From the NCBI GenBank assembly GCA_015075175.1, contig JABTUV010000003.1, positions 62,001 to 126,000 on the forward strand: a DNA stretch of 64,000 nt, read 5' to 3'. Both the position numbers and the translations under genes were made by a program. This stretch comes from a bacterium (lineage in GTDB: Bacteria > Hinthialibacterota > Hinthialibacteria > H5-UNCL2). The notes below the pieces were generated by a model. It saw only the letters and a program-made list of their open reading frames with translations. It was not told the DNA's origin and did no database searches. The stretch's first letter is position 1. Every line of letters begins with the position of its first letter. Shown here in pieces: positions 44,276 through 53,455 of the stretch.

Positions 44276-44516
44276 TCTCGATACGGCCCTCCGCAGACTC
44301 CGGGCCTACTCGAGGATACGGCTCGGGTTTTCGCGTCAACGCCGCGACGGAATCATCGAGTCGCGAGCGAAGAGGGGAGGTATTCGCGAAAACAGGAAAT
44401 ACCGAGTCCTCGAGATTTGGCGCGAAGAGAGAATCCGAGTCCTCGAGTAGCGGCCCGACGAGTTACTTCAATTACGTGAGCTGCGGCTTCGGGCCGCGTA
44501 TCGAGAAGACGGCTTG
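44276..44516. repeat. Cluster of CTCGAGTAG / TCGATACG repeats
   Basis: Several degenerate units: TCTCGATACGGCCCTCCGCA, GGCCTACTCGAGGATACGGC, CCGAGTCCTCGAGATTTGG, CCGAGTCCTCGAGTAGCGGC and CGTATCGAGAAGACGGC. They form nested inverted repeats in the gap after otsA. No gene is supported across 44211-44549. Confidence 0.65.
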
Positions 44517-44549
44517 AAAGCGCCATGGGGCGCTGCAAAGCCGCCGTCG

Positions 44550-44803
44550 CGGCGCTTCCGGGCGATCCCTTCAGTCGGCCCGGCGCGGGACTTCCACTAC
44601 TGCTACTACTACTTCAGCGACGGGACTACCGGATGGATTCTCGGCAGCGTCGGCCCCGACCGCCAAGTGGACTTCTTCTCGGGTCCGGAAGGGCGCTATG
44701 CGAACCGCTCCATCACGGCGGTGCACCGGGGATGATCGACTCCATCTTCGATCCCACCATTGGAATTGTCAGTCGGGGCGACATCATCAAGACGGGGCCG
44801 TGA
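44550..44803 (+). pseudogene. 3' fragment of a pseudopilin gene
   Basis: FHYCYYYFSDGTTGWILGSV, GPDRQVDFFSGPEGRYANRS and, after a one-base shift near 44728, MIDSIFDPTIGIVSRGDIIK then TGP. This is the C-terminal pattern of orphan GspG-like pseudopilins (SDG..GWI..SPGPD..., DPTNGT.S.GDI). The leader and helix are missing, and CTCGAGTAG repeats abut the 5' edge, so it looks like a truncated copy. Confidence 0.6.
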
Positions 44804-44819
44804 ATGCGTCGCGCGCCAT

Positions 44820-44846
44820 GGGTCGTATAGGTCCTATAGGTCCCAT
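44820..44846. repeat. GGGACCTATGGGAC-family repeat (copy 4)
   Basis: CATGGGTCGTATAGGTCC then TATAGGTCCCATT: inverted units of the family seen at 10868. It directly abuts a CCCTCACCC element. Confidence 0.7.
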
Positions 44847-44926
44847 TCCCCCTCACCCCGACCCTCTCCCCTTGGGAGAGGGAGCCATTCCCCCTCACCC
44901 CTGCCCTCTCCCGCTGGGAGAGGGAG
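44847..44926. repeat. CCCTCACCC-family repeat, tandem pair
   Basis: Two copies of CCCCCTCACCC..(A/G)CCCTCTCCC followed by the GGGAGAGGGAG hairpin, ending at the radical SAM stop codon on the other strand. Confidence 0.85.
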
Positions 44927-46987
44927 TTACGGGCGGTTGGTGTGCGCGTAGAGCCGGGTCGGCGAGAGGCGCAGGTCGGGCATGTTGCTGGCCCAATCCA
45001 CCTTCTCCGGCTGGAGTTGCAGCCAGTTGCCCTCGCGGCGATTCTTGTACTTGATCCACCACTTGACCGGACGGCTGCCGCGCAGGCGGCCCAGGTCCTC
45101 CTCCAACATGCGCATGTAGTCGTTCTTCAGCATCAGGCGGTCGCCGACTTCGACGTAAGCGTGCTTGTGAAAGCTGTCCGCCAGTTGCATGAGACCCACC
45201 GGATGGGCGCGCAGTTCCGGCGAGTTGCGCAGATGCTGGATGCAGGCGTCGGAGACGCCGGCCAGCTCCTGGATCAACTTCAGGTTGGCCTCGATGTCGC
45301 TCGTGTGCACGCCGCCCGCGGCGGAAGACGCCCCGCCGAAGACGCGTTGCGTGGACTTGCGGTACTGCCGCGTGCGAATCCAGCCTCCGTCGCCCGAAAG
45401 CCGGTCCTTCAGGGCGATCCACGCCGCCACCGGACGGCTGCCGCGCATCTTCGACAGGTCCCGCTCCAGCTCCGACAAATAACGGTCCTTGCGCTTCTTC
45501 TCGCACGACTCGGTGAAGATATACTGATGCCGCTTGAGCGCCTCCGACAGCTCCGTCAGCGCCTCGGCGTGCTCGCGCAGGTACGGACAGTCCATGAACG
45601 GCGCCATGCCCTCGGCCGTGAAGTAGCCGATAGCCGCCAGGTAATAAACCGCCTCCCAGAACGTGTACTCCGGCTTGTAGGGAGCCAGCCAGGTGTTTTC
45701 GTTCACCTGCACCAGCTCGATGCCCTTCTTCTCGGCGTGGATGGTGTGCCCGTAATTGCGATAGAAGTGCAGCTTGTACACGCCGATCACGTTGTAGGGC
45801 CGCGGCAGCCGCAGGAGCAGATCCACCGACTCGCGATAATCCTGTTCCGTCTCGAACGGGCTGTCGCCCAGCATGTCGATGTGGTACTCGAGTCCATAGG
45901 AGTTGATCAGCGTGCAGGCCGCCAGCGCGTCCTTTTTGGTCGTGGGTCGGGCGTAGTCCTCGCGGTTGAGCCGGTCGCTGCCGCTCTGGATGCCGATCAC
46001 CACGTCCTGAAGGCCCGCCTTGATCAGGCTGTCCAGAAACGGCTTCTTGGTCGTCTTGGGGTAGGTGTAATACGAGAACTCCAGCCCCGACAGCTCCTGC
46101 GCGTAGCGCTCGCTCCACTCCGCGATCCACTGCGGCATGAGGGTAAAGACTTCGTCGTTGAAAGCGAAATGCTGGAGACCGGGCGTGGTGTCGCGCAGCC
46201 ACTTCATCTCGGCGATCACGTTCTCGACGCTCCTGCGGCGCACGCGCTCGTCGAAGCCCTCGTTGTTCTTCACCGACTCGGAGCCGTGAAAGCAGTACGA
46301 GCAGGTGAAAGGGCAGCCGCGGCTGGTCAGGACGATGCGCCGCCAGGGCGTGATGAATCCGTCCGGCGTCAACCGGTTGCGGATCAGCCGGTTGCTGGTG
46401 ATCGAGTAGTAGTTGGAGAAGTCCCAGTCGGGGAAGGGCAGTTCGTCCAGATTGTCGATGGTCGGCGCCAGCGGATTCCTGACGACCTCGCCCTGCTCGT
46501 TGCGGAACCAGACGCCGCGCACGCCCTCAAGGCTCCTGCCGGCGTCCAGCGTCTCGACCAGTTCGACGATGGTTCGCTCCGCTTCGCCCAAGACGCAGAT
46601 GTCGGCATAGCCGATGGCCTGCTCGGGGTGCATGGTCACGTCGATGCCGCCCCAGATCAGCGGGATGTCCGGCGCCACTTTGCGCAGGTGCTGGGTAACC
46701 AGTTGCGAGACCTGGATGTAGTGCGAGATCACCGAGAGCCCGACGTAATCGACCTTCAGTTCGCGCAGGAGATCGACCAGCAGGTCGAGCTCGTGCGGGG
46801 TGACGCCGGTCGGCCCGCCCAGCACGGGATCGGGCAGACCGGGAGTGGCGCCCGGGTTGATGAAGTCGTACTGGTTTTTGAAGGTGATAAGCACGCACTC
46901 ATGCCCCGCCTGCTTCAGGCACGACGACATGTACCGCAGCCCCAGGAAGGCGTTGTCGTAGGTGGCGATGAGTGCGATTTTGCCCAT
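44927..46987 (-). CDS. B12-binding-type radical SAM protein
   Basis: 686 aa. N-terminal Rossmann domain of the cobalamin-binding type (residues 1-150: GLRYMSSCLKQAGHECVLIT; PLIWGGIDVTMHPEQAIGYA) but without the DxHxxG cobalamin ligand motif. The radical SAM core has RGCPFTCSYCFHGS (CxxxCxxC for the 4Fe-4S cluster), DEVFTLMPQWIAEW, GIQSGSDRLNRE and MLGDSPFETEQDY. The C-terminal 200 residues are helical. They contain two copies of a motif near residues 504 and 627, DLSKMRGSRPVAAW and DLGRLRGSRPVKWW. Such proteins modify lipids, hopanoids, tetrapyrroles or natural products; nothing here fixes the substrate. Promoter at 47032-47060. Confidence 0.85.
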   Translation of the reverse strand: MGKIALIATYDNAFLGLRYMSSCLKQAGHECVLITFKNQYDFINPGATPGLPDPVLGGPTGVTPHELDLLVDLLRELKVDYVGLSVISHYIQVSQLVTQHLRKVAPDIPLIWGGIDVTMHPEQAIGYADICVLGEAERTIVELVETLDAGRSLEGVRGVWFRNEQGEVVRNPLAPTIDNLDELPFPDWDFSNYYSITSNRLIRNRLTPDGFITPWRRIVLTSRGCPFTCSYCFHGSESVKNNEGFDERVRRRSVENVIAEMKWLRDTTPGLQHFAFNDEVFTLMPQWIAEWSERYAQELSGLEFSYYTYPKTTKKPFLDSLIKAGLQDVVIGIQSGSDRLNREDYARPTTKKDALAACTLINSYGLEYHIDMLGDSPFETEQDYRESVDLLLRLPRPYNVIGVYKLHFYRNYGHTIHAEKKGIELVQVNENTWLAPYKPEYTFWEAVYYLAAIGYFTAEGMAPFMDCPYLREHAEALTELSEALKRHQYIFTESCEKKRKDRYLSELERDLSKMRGSRPVAAWIALKDRLSGDGGWIRTRQYRKSTQRVFGGASSAAGGVHTSDIEANLKLIQELAGVSDACIQHLRNSPELRAHPVGLMQLADSFHKHAYVEVGDRLMLKNDYMRMLEEDLGRLRGSRPVKWWIKYKNRREGNWLQLQPEKVDWASNMPDLRLSPTRLYAHTNRP

Positions 46988-47031
46988 GATCTCCCCGTCA
47001 GCGCAGTGCGGGATCGGCGCGTTTGCGGTTT

Positions 47032-47060
47032 AGTTTAATTCCGGCGCAAGATACTGTCAA
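47032..47060 (-). promoter_or_regulatory. Putative sigma70 promoter of the radical SAM gene
   Basis: Minus strand TTGACA (47060-47055), exactly 17 bp, TAAACT (47037-47032), 45 bp before the start codon. One of the best promoter matches in the window. Confidence 0.6.
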
Positions 47061-47172
47061 GCCGCATTTCCCCGCGCGAGCCTCGCGAATGCATCGGTGC
47101 GCGGTGCGCACCCTACAGCGGGATCCCGCACGTGACCCTATCCGGTCAATCCCGTATTCCCCTCAAGAACTC

Positions 47173-48000
47173 CTATCCCGCAATCCCGTCCCGTTCATGC
47201 GACAAGTCCCGCTCGATCACCGCATACGCGTTATGGTTGTGGATCGACTCGTCGTTGTCCGACTCCACGGAAAACCACGTGATCTGGGGAATCTTCGACA
47301 GCTTCACGGCTACCTCGCGCACCACGTCCTCGACAAACCGCGGATTCTCGTAGGCGTGCTCGGTCACGTACTTCTCGTCCTCGCGCTTGATGAGCGTAAA
47401 GAGTTCGGCCGAGGCGCTCTCCTCCACCAGCCGGACCAGGTCCTCGATCCAGACGATGCCGGTAAAGCGCGCCCGTAGGGTCACGAGACTGCGCTGATTG
47501 TGCGCGCCGTAGCTGGAAATCTCCTTGCTGCACGGGCACAGCGTGGTCACGGGCACCTGCACCTCCAACGTGCATTGATGCTCGTCGTTCTGGGTACCCA
47601 TGAATTTGCACATGTACTGCATCATGCTCTTGGCCTTGCTGACGGGGGCCTCCTTCTCGATGAAGTAGGGGAACTCCAGCTCGATGTGGGCCTCCTCCGC
47701 GTCCAGGACCTCCTTCATACGCGCCAACAGATGCTCCATCTTGGGAAAGCCGATCAGCTGGTTGCGGTATTCATTGATGACCTCGATGAAGCGGGACATG
47801 TGCGTGCCGCGGAAGTGATGCGGCAGGCTGACGTACATGTTGACCGTGGCCACGGTGTGCTGCTGCTTGTGGGCCTTGTCCAGGACGATGATGGGGGTCT
47901 TCACGCCCTTCACTCCCACGCGGTCGATGGGCATGTTGCGTAGGTCGGGCTGGCTTTGGATGTCCTTGATCTGACTTTTGTCGAATACCGCGACGGGCAT
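47173..48000 (-). CDS. folE2: GTP cyclohydrolase I type 2 (FolE2)
   Basis: Converts GTP to 7,8-dihydroneopterin triphosphate, the entry to folate and queuosine, using a metal other than the zinc of FolE. 275 aa. Features: LPHHFRGTHMSRFIEVINEY, HIELEFPYFIEKEAPVSKA, metal-ligand cysteine in VTTLCPCSKEISSYGAHNQR, and HAYENPRFVEDVVREVA. ATG 48000 (MPVAVFDKSQ) lies 11 bp after the prenyltransferase stop, so the two form an operon. Together with the PTPS-III-like gene at 61863 it supplies consecutive pterin steps. Confidence 0.95.
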   Translation of the reverse strand: MPVAVFDKSQIKDIQSQPDLRNMPIDRVGVKGVKTPIIVLDKAHKQQHTVATVNMYVSLPHHFRGTHMSRFIEVINEYRNQLIGFPKMEHLLARMKEVLDAEEAHIELEFPYFIEKEAPVSKAKSMMQYMCKFMGTQNDEHQCTLEVQVPVTTLCPCSKEISSYGAHNQRSLVTLRARFTGIVWIEDLVRLVEESASAELFTLIKREDEKYVTEHAYENPRFVEDVVREVAVKLSKIPQITWFSVESDNDESIHNHNAYAVIERDLSHERDGIAG

Positions 48001-48011
48001 GGAAAAACTCC

Positions 48012-48965
48012 TTACGTTCCGGGCGCTCCGAAGAGTGCCAGGACGGTCACGTTGGTAGCGGCCCACGCGGCCAGGGCACGATACATGCCCCGCTGATGCG
48101 GGTAGCGCTGGAAGTCTTTATACCATAAAAGGAGGAGGATTGACCAGCACAAAAAGGACGGAATTAGTCCTATTTTGCCGGCGGCGAGTCGTTGAGCCAA
48201 GATCAAGCCGGCCAGAAAGGCGGCATGGGCCACGACCGCGCATCCCAGGGCGAAGAGGACGCTCCGGCGGGGGCCTATCCAGAGTGCCAGCGTGCGGTCG
48301 CCGCGCCGTTTATCTTCTTCGACCTGATAGAGTTGCGTGAGCGGATAGAGCGCCCCGAAAAGGAAGAAGAAGCCCACGGCGACCAGGAGCAGGGGCATGC
48401 CGAGCCTTTCGGGCAGGGTGAGCGACAGGCTTAACCACTCGCGGGGGCTTTCCCATACTCCGGTCATCAATCGATGCAGCGCCAAGGCGGGAACCATGGC
48501 TCCCGCCAGAAAAGTCCACAGCCCGTAGCCGAAGCAGTTGATGGCCAGATCGACGCCCGCCAGTCGCTTCCAGCGGAACGGCGGCACGCTGTAGAGAATC
48601 GACATCAGGAAGCAGACGGCATAGGCGGCGGCGAACTTGGTCCCAAACAGGACGGCGACCACCTGCCCGCCGACCAGAAAGAGCAGCGCAAAGGGCGCCA
48701 ACCACCAGCGCGCGGGCGGCGGTCGGTCCAGGTAGCCGACGTCGCCCTCGTCGCGGTCGAAAGCCGAATTGAGCGCCAGCGTGCCGCCGTTGAGTCCCAC
48801 CGCCCACACGATGGCGGCGAAAAGGAAGGTCTGCCAGTCGCGCGCCACGCGAGCGGCGCCATGGGCGACCACGGCGCCGGTAAGAAAATGGACCATGACG
48901 ATGGGCCAGGCGCGCGGCCGCAGGTGCCGCACGCCGTCGGCCAGAACCGGAAAGGGAAGAGCCAT
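48012..48965 (-). CDS. UbiA-family prenyltransferase
   Basis: 317 aa membrane protein with about eight or nine hydrophobic segments. Both Asp-rich prenyl-diphosphate motifs are seen: NSAFDRDEGDVGYLDRP (NxxxDxxxD) and QLYQVEEDKRRGDRTLA. The family moves a prenyl chain to quinone, heme or lipid acceptors. The short loop spacing is closer to 4-hydroxybenzoate/digeranylgeranylglyceryl-type enzymes than to CtaB, but I cannot assign the acceptor. First gene of an operon with folE2. Confidence 0.85.
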   Translation of the reverse strand: MALPFPVLADGVRHLRPRAWPIVMVHFLTGAVVAHGAARVARDWQTFLFAAIVWAVGLNGGTLALNSAFDRDEGDVGYLDRPPPARWWLAPFALLFLVGGQVVAVLFGTKFAAAYAVCFLMSILYSVPPFRWKRLAGVDLAINCFGYGLWTFLAGAMVPALALHRLMTGVWESPREWLSLSLTLPERLGMPLLLVAVGFFFLFGALYPLTQLYQVEEDKRRGDRTLALWIGPRRSVLFALGCAVVAHAAFLAGLILAQRLAAGKIGLIPSFLCWSILLLLWYKDFQRYPHQRGMYRALAAWAATNVTVLALFGAPGT

Positions 48966-49023
48966 GCGAGGGCATACATTTCTCGTAGGTCAGCCGCGAG
49001 CGCTACCGAAGGCTCCGGCATCG

Positions 49024-49158
49024 TAGCGCCGGCATCGTAGCGCCGGCATCTTGCCGGCTGGCGTGGGTGGCGTCCCGCCCCCACGCTTCGGGCGAAAGCC
49101 GCCAATCCCGAAGCGTGTGGGCAAGATGCCACACGCAAGCCGGCAGGATGCCGCCGGC
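49024..49158. repeat. GCCGGCATCTTGCCGGC repeat cluster
   Basis: AGCGCCGGCATC occurs twice, then CATCTTGCCGGCTGGCGTGG, and on the other side CAAGATGCCACACGCAAGCC and GGCAGGATGCCGCCGGCG, giving nested inverted repeats in the 200-bp gap after the GH67-like gene. Confidence 0.65.
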
Positions 49159-49166
49159 GTTGCGCG

Positions 49167-50994
49167 CTACCGCCAGGCGCCCGTCGCCATCAGCCGCAAG
49201 CCCTCGTGGAGCTGCTCGGTATTGTACAGCCGGTACTTCCCATCGTACTCGGAGAGCGACGACTCCATGCGCTTGCGCGCCTCCCGGTAGTTGCGCAGAT
49301 AGCTCCGGGCCTCGCCCTCGACGCGGCCGCCGTTAAAGGCGGCCTCGCCCGCGCGCGCGCGCGTCTGGAAATAATACAGCGCCGTCTCACGCCAGTCGCG
49401 CATCAGGCGGTAGAACGCCTCGGCGTGCTCCAGCGAGTCCAGCGTGTCGGCCGCCAGCTGCCGGTCGGCGACCTTGTCCTTGACACCCAGAAAGATTTCT
49501 GGAGCTGCGACAGCGCCAGTTCATGCCCCTCGTAGCCCTCCATCGCCATGCGCGCGACGGCGCCGGGCAGGGGCTCCAGCCGGTAGGGATCAAACCCCAC
49601 GAGTCAGGACAAACCAGCGGATATGCGGCAGCTGGCCACCTGCGTTGTCCTTCGCGTAATCGCTGATGTAATGCCCGCGAAAGACCGTGTGCGGGGCGAG
49701 CATGAGGATCTCCGTAATCGCATCGGCGGCATCGGGACCATAGGTCGCCTCGGCCCACTTGTGCAGGACGGCGCGCGGCTCCACGCTCGGATCGTGCCCC
49801 AGCGCGCTGGCCAGGTAGGTATTGGCCTCGTTCCAGGCGGGAAGAGCCCTTCAGGTACGAGTAGTGCGTCTGCGGCGGTTGTCCACGCCGTTGGGCCGCC
49901 GCCCTCGTTGGGCCAGAGCCAGTAGCCGCCGCCTGCGGCAACCGCGCCATCAGCCGGTACGCCTGCTGATAGTCCTGCCACGGGCAGTCGGGCCACACGC
50001 CCATGGCGTGATACTCGCGCCGCGTTTGCACCTCGATGATCTGTTTGTGCCTGCCCACGCCCAGACACGGATTGACCGGATTGTAATACCAGAAGTCGGT
50101 CTGCGTATGCTTGACGCTCACGATCACGCCTTCGGTCGGCATGCCGTTCCAGATGCGGTCGTAAAGATACGCCTGCCCCGTGAGCGAATCGTGGCCAAGC
50201 GACCAGGTGCGATGCACGTAGGTCTTCTTGTGTTTCTTGCAAACCACTTCCCAGGTCTTCTCGATCAGCTTGCGGTAGTTGGTGGGGTCGTGCCCGCGGC
50301 TGTCGGCGATGCCCCGCGCCAGGTAGCCCTTGGTGGGATAGAGCTCGCCCAGCCGCACGACCACGCCGGCGATCTCGGGCATCTCGGTCAACATTTCATC
50401 GAATTGCGCCTGGTACGCCTGCCACAGCCTGGGGTTGTCGGCGGAGATGCGTCCGATCCAGTCGCCCAGCGGCGGCGTGTACATGAACTCGTCGGTGTAA
50501 ACGTAGAAGTCCAGCCCGTACTTCTTCGCGATCGCAATCAGTTCCGTAAAGTAACGCCGATGGTAGAGATGCCGCGCGCGGTACAAGCTGTCCTTCGGAT
50601 AGATGGCGAAGGGATCGCCAGGGACCAGTCTGTCGAACGTCACGAGATGGATGGCGTCGCCCAGCATGATGGCGTTGCCGCCCAGGTCCGAGACCACCTT
50701 GCAGTATTTCTCCCAGCGCGGTATCGCCTGCCGCGCGAAGGCCTCGTCGACGTAGTTGGGACCTTCATCGCTGTCCATGCTGTTGTGAAAATAATTGTCC
50801 CAGAAGACGACCTTGCCCTCCGAGTGGATGTCGTAGCGATAGAAGGGGCCGATGCCGGCGAACATCCGCAGCTCGAAGGGGCTGGTAGCCGCTTTTAGCG
50901 ACAGCGATGCGGGCAAGTGCTCAGTTGCGGTGAATCCCGACGTCGCCAAGATGAAACCTGCTATGTTTAAGTGTGCAAAGCGGTGGAACTTCAT
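49167..50994 (-). CDS. Secreted GH67-like protein A, frameshifted C-terminal part
   Basis: About 605 codons, paralogue of the gene just upstream (51161-52993). Signal peptide-like MKFHRFAHLNIAGFILATSG. Clean from 50994 to about 49960: FELRMFAGIGPFYRYDIHSE, LGDAIHLVTFDRLVPGDPFA, KYGLDFYVYTDEFMYTPPLG, YVHRTWSLGHDS, TDFWYYNPVNPCLGVG and EVQTRREYHAMGVWP. The DF.y..P.nP......Q..E.QtrrEY pattern parallels the GH67 alpha-glucuronidase stretch. After that, fragments lie in three frames (YWLWPNEGGG; HKWAEATYGPDAADAITEIL; EGYEGHELALSQLQKSF; RDWRETALYYFQTRARAGEA). Four or more indels are needed between about 49950 and 49400. Enzyme activity on glucuronosyl groups is plausible but unproven. Confidence 0.7.
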
Positions 50995-51027
50995 GCTTTA
51001 TCCTCCTGCGAAACTTTCCGGCGCCTT

Positions 51028-51154
51028 CCCCCTCACCCGGCGCTGCGCGCCGACCTCTCCCTCAAGGGAGAGGTGAAGAACGCGCTGCGCGCCGACCTCC
51101 CCCTTGGAGAGGTCCGATCCCCTCTCCCTTGGGGAGAGGGTTAGGGTGAGGGGG
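51028..51154. repeat. CCCTCACCC-family repeat cluster between the GH67-like paralogues
   Basis: CCCCCTCACCCGGCGCTGCG, GACCTCTCCCTCAAGGGAGA, GGTGAAGAACGCGCTGCGCG and CCCTCTCCCTTGGGGAGAGG with the closing AGGGTGAGGGG. At least three hairpins. The same GGCGCTGCGCGCCGACC spacer recurs at 59605-59665. Confidence 0.85.
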
Positions 51155-51160
51155 CGCGAA

Positions 51161-52993
51161 CTACCACAACCTTCCGCTGTTGAAGTTCTCCGGCGTGGCC
51201 GAGCCGTCCTGCATCATCTTCATGCCGCGATGGAGCTCATCAGTGTTAAAGAGACCATAATCCCTGTCATAGTCCGGCAGCGACTTCTGCCAGCGGGCCA
51301 TCGCCGCCTGAAACTGCTCTTGGAAGGGCGTCGCATCGCCGGGCTTGCCGTGCCGGCGATGCCATGCCTGAAAATAAGCGACGATGCATTCGCGGAAATC
51401 GCGCATCATGCCGTAAAACGCCTGCTGGTGCTGGAGCGAATGGAGCGTGCCCTCGCGCAGCTCCTTGTTTTGAACCGAACCCATCACGGAAACGAAGAGC
51501 TCCAGCTGGCGCGCGGCGATGTCGTGCGGCTCGTAACCCTCCAGCGTCATGGCCGTGGCGACGTTGGGCAGCTGGTACTCTTTATATGGATCATAACCGT
51601 TGAGCTTGAGGATGAACCAGCGCTTCTGCGGATCAGGCAGCCACAGATGGCGCTTGCTGTAGCTCTCGCAGTAAAGCCCGGTCTCGGCGGCGCGCGCGCT
51701 CATGAGGAGAATCTCAGTGATCGCGTCGGCCGCCGTCTCGCCGTACATGGCGGCCGCCCATTCACGAATGACCTCTCTCGGCTCGCGTTTCGGATCGTGC
51801 CCCAGGGCCGCCACGAAGTAAGTGTTGGCCTCGTTCCAGGCGGCGAAGCCCTTCAGAAACGAGTAGTGCGTCTGCGGCTGCTTGTTGCGGCCCGCCGCCC
51901 AGCCGCCTTCGTTGGGCCACAGCCAGTAGCCGACCACGTTCTTCTTACCCGCCATGCGCACCACGTCGTTCTTGTAGTCCCGCCACGGCATGGCCGGAAA
52001 CACGCCCATGCCGTCGTACTCGCGCCGCGTCTGATACTCCACGATCTGATCCTGCTCGCACATGCCGATGGTCGGATTGGGCGGTTGATAGTACCAGAAG
52101 TCCGTCTGGGGATGTTTGATGCTGACGATGAGGCCCTCTTTCTTCGGACCGCTGAATACGTCTTCGTAAAGGTCGGGCTGACTGTGAATGTAGTTCTCCG
52201 TCACCGTCCAGGTGCGATGCACGTACTTCTTCCCATGCTTCTTGCAGACGACGTTCGAGGTTTCGTCGATGAGGCGCCGATAGCGGTCGGGATAATAGCC
52301 TCGACTGTCCACGATGTCCTTGCCCGCGTAGCCCTGATAGACGTAGATTTCGCCCAGCCGCAGGAGCACCCCGGCGGCCTCGGGCAGCTCGGTCAACAAC
52401 TCCTCGTACTTCGCCCGATACGCCTCCCACAGTTTGGGATTCTGATCGGAGATCTCGCCGATCCACTCCGCCAGGTCGGGCGTGTACACGAACTCGTCGG
52501 AGTAGATGTAAAAGTCCATGTCGTACTTGCGCGCGATGCGAATCAACTGCCTGAAGTACTCCCGATAGAAGAGATGGCGCTTGCGGTACTTGCTGTCAGG
52601 ACCGTAAATGGCGTAGGGCCGGCCGGGGACCAGCTGGTCGAAGGTGACGAGATGGATCACGTCCCCGACCACGGTGGCGTTGCAGCCCAGTTCCGACATG
52701 ACCCTGCAGAAGTTCTCAAATCGCGGCAGGGCCTCGCGGAAGCGCTTCTCGTTGACGTAATTGGGTCCCTCGTCGCTGTCGTAATCGAAACGCCACTGGT
52801 TGTCCCAGAAGGCGCCGGAGCCGCCCATGCTTTCATCGATCAGATAGAACGGCGACGAACCCATGGTCATGCGCAGTTTGAAGGGCGAAGGTTTGCCCTT
52901 CAGGATCAGCGCCTCCGGCAGGGATGCGGTCGCCGCATAGGCGACGGGCAGAAGCGCCGAGAAGGCCAGAACGAGGCCGAGCGAACGGGGCAT
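51161..52993 (-). CDS. Secreted GH67-like protein B (alpha-glucuronidase-like)
   Basis: 610 aa, intact. Start ATG 52993 behind GGGAGGT gives signal peptide MPRSLGLVLAFSALLPVAYA. The barrel has LGCNATVVGDVIHLVTFDQL, KYDMDFYIYSDEFVYTPDL, EAAGVLLRLGEIYVYQGYAG, KYVHRTWTVTEN, IVSIKHPQTDFWYYQPPNPT and EYQTRREYDGMGVFP. It then continues YWLWPNEGGWAAG, FAAWNEANTYFVAALGHDPK and the helical GH67-like C-terminus EWAAAMYGETAADAITEILL. Relatives hydrolyse alpha-1,2-linked glucuronic acid from xylan side chains. Candidate acids are E/D in YSDEF, LGEIY and NEGG. It is probably co-transcribed with paralogue A, 166 bp downstream. Confidence 0.75.
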   Translation of the reverse strand: MPRSLGLVLAFSALLPVAYAATASLPEALILKGKPSPFKLRMTMGSSPFYLIDESMGGSGAFWDNQWRFDYDSDEGPNYVNEKRFREALPRFENFCRVMSELGCNATVVGDVIHLVTFDQLVPGRPYAIYGPDSKYRKRHLFYREYFRQLIRIARKYDMDFYIYSDEFVYTPDLAEWIGEISDQNPKLWEAYRAKYEELLTELPEAAGVLLRLGEIYVYQGYAGKDIVDSRGYYPDRYRRLIDETSNVVCKKHGKKYVHRTWTVTENYIHSQPDLYEDVFSGPKKEGLIVSIKHPQTDFWYYQPPNPTIGMCEQDQIVEYQTRREYDGMGVFPAMPWRDYKNDVVRMAGKKNVVGYWLWPNEGGWAAGRNKQPQTHYSFLKGFAAWNEANTYFVAALGHDPKREPREVIREWAAAMYGETAADAITEILLMSARAAETGLYCESYSKRHLWLPDPQKRWFILKLNGYDPYKEYQLPNVATAMTLEGYEPHDIAARQLELFVSVMGSVQNKELREGTLHSLQHQQAFYGMMRDFRECIVAYFQAWHRRHGKPGDATPFQEQFQAAMARWQKSLPDYDRDYGLFNTDELHRGMKMMQDGSATPENFNSGRLW

Positions 52994-53177
52994 GGAAAAC
53001 GAACCTCCCAGGGAAAGTTGTGGCCAGGACTGCTTGGCAACCACGGAAAGCCTAGATAACCGTCTGCGAAATGTCAACTTAAGGCGTCAGACTGACGCCT
53101 TCCACCGCCGCGGTTACTACGTCGGCCACGCCTTACCTGGCATCGAGACGCCGCAGTTGCGCAGCGCCTTGCCCCGA

Positions 53178-53300
53178 GTGGGCCGGAGGCCGTACCGAGG
53201 GATAGGCCGAAGGCCGTATCGAGGGGAGCTGCGCCGCCCGCGCGCCGCGTCGTGCTGCTTCCACAACTCCGGATAGGCCGAAGGCCGTATCGAGGGGTGT
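53178..53300. repeat. GGCCGAAGGCCGTATCGAGG repeats
   Basis: Three units of GG(C/G)CG(A/G)AGGCCGTA(T/C)CGAGGG at about 53181, 53203 and 53276, joined by GC-rich spacers. Part of the TCGATACG-type repeat set. No gene is supported between 52994 and 53538. Confidence 0.65.
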
Positions 53301-53363
53301 TGCGCCTGCGCCCGACTTCCCAAGCCAGGTATTTCCTGGCCGCCGTAGTAATCCGACCGACGG

Positions 53364-53455
53364 CTGTCATTTCGACCGAAGGGAGAAATCTTCACGTTCG
53401 AGCCGGCGCAGCGGTCAGGAGAGAATGGGATTTCTCCCTTCGGTCGAAATGACAG
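53364..53455. repeat. CTGTCATTTCGACC palindromic element, copy 3
   Basis: Arms identical to those at 16666 and 41710; loop of about 37 bp starting TTCACGTTCGAGCCGG differs. Confidence 0.9.

Noticed and set aside
44895-47038. Plus-strand open frame opposite the radical SAM gene
   Set aside because: The opposite strand has the CxxxCxxC cluster site, a promoter and normal composition; the plus frame has none of these.
46988-47172. Cobalamin riboswitch before the radical SAM gene
   Set aside because: The leader is about 38 nt from the predicted start of transcription, too short, and no B12-box was seen.
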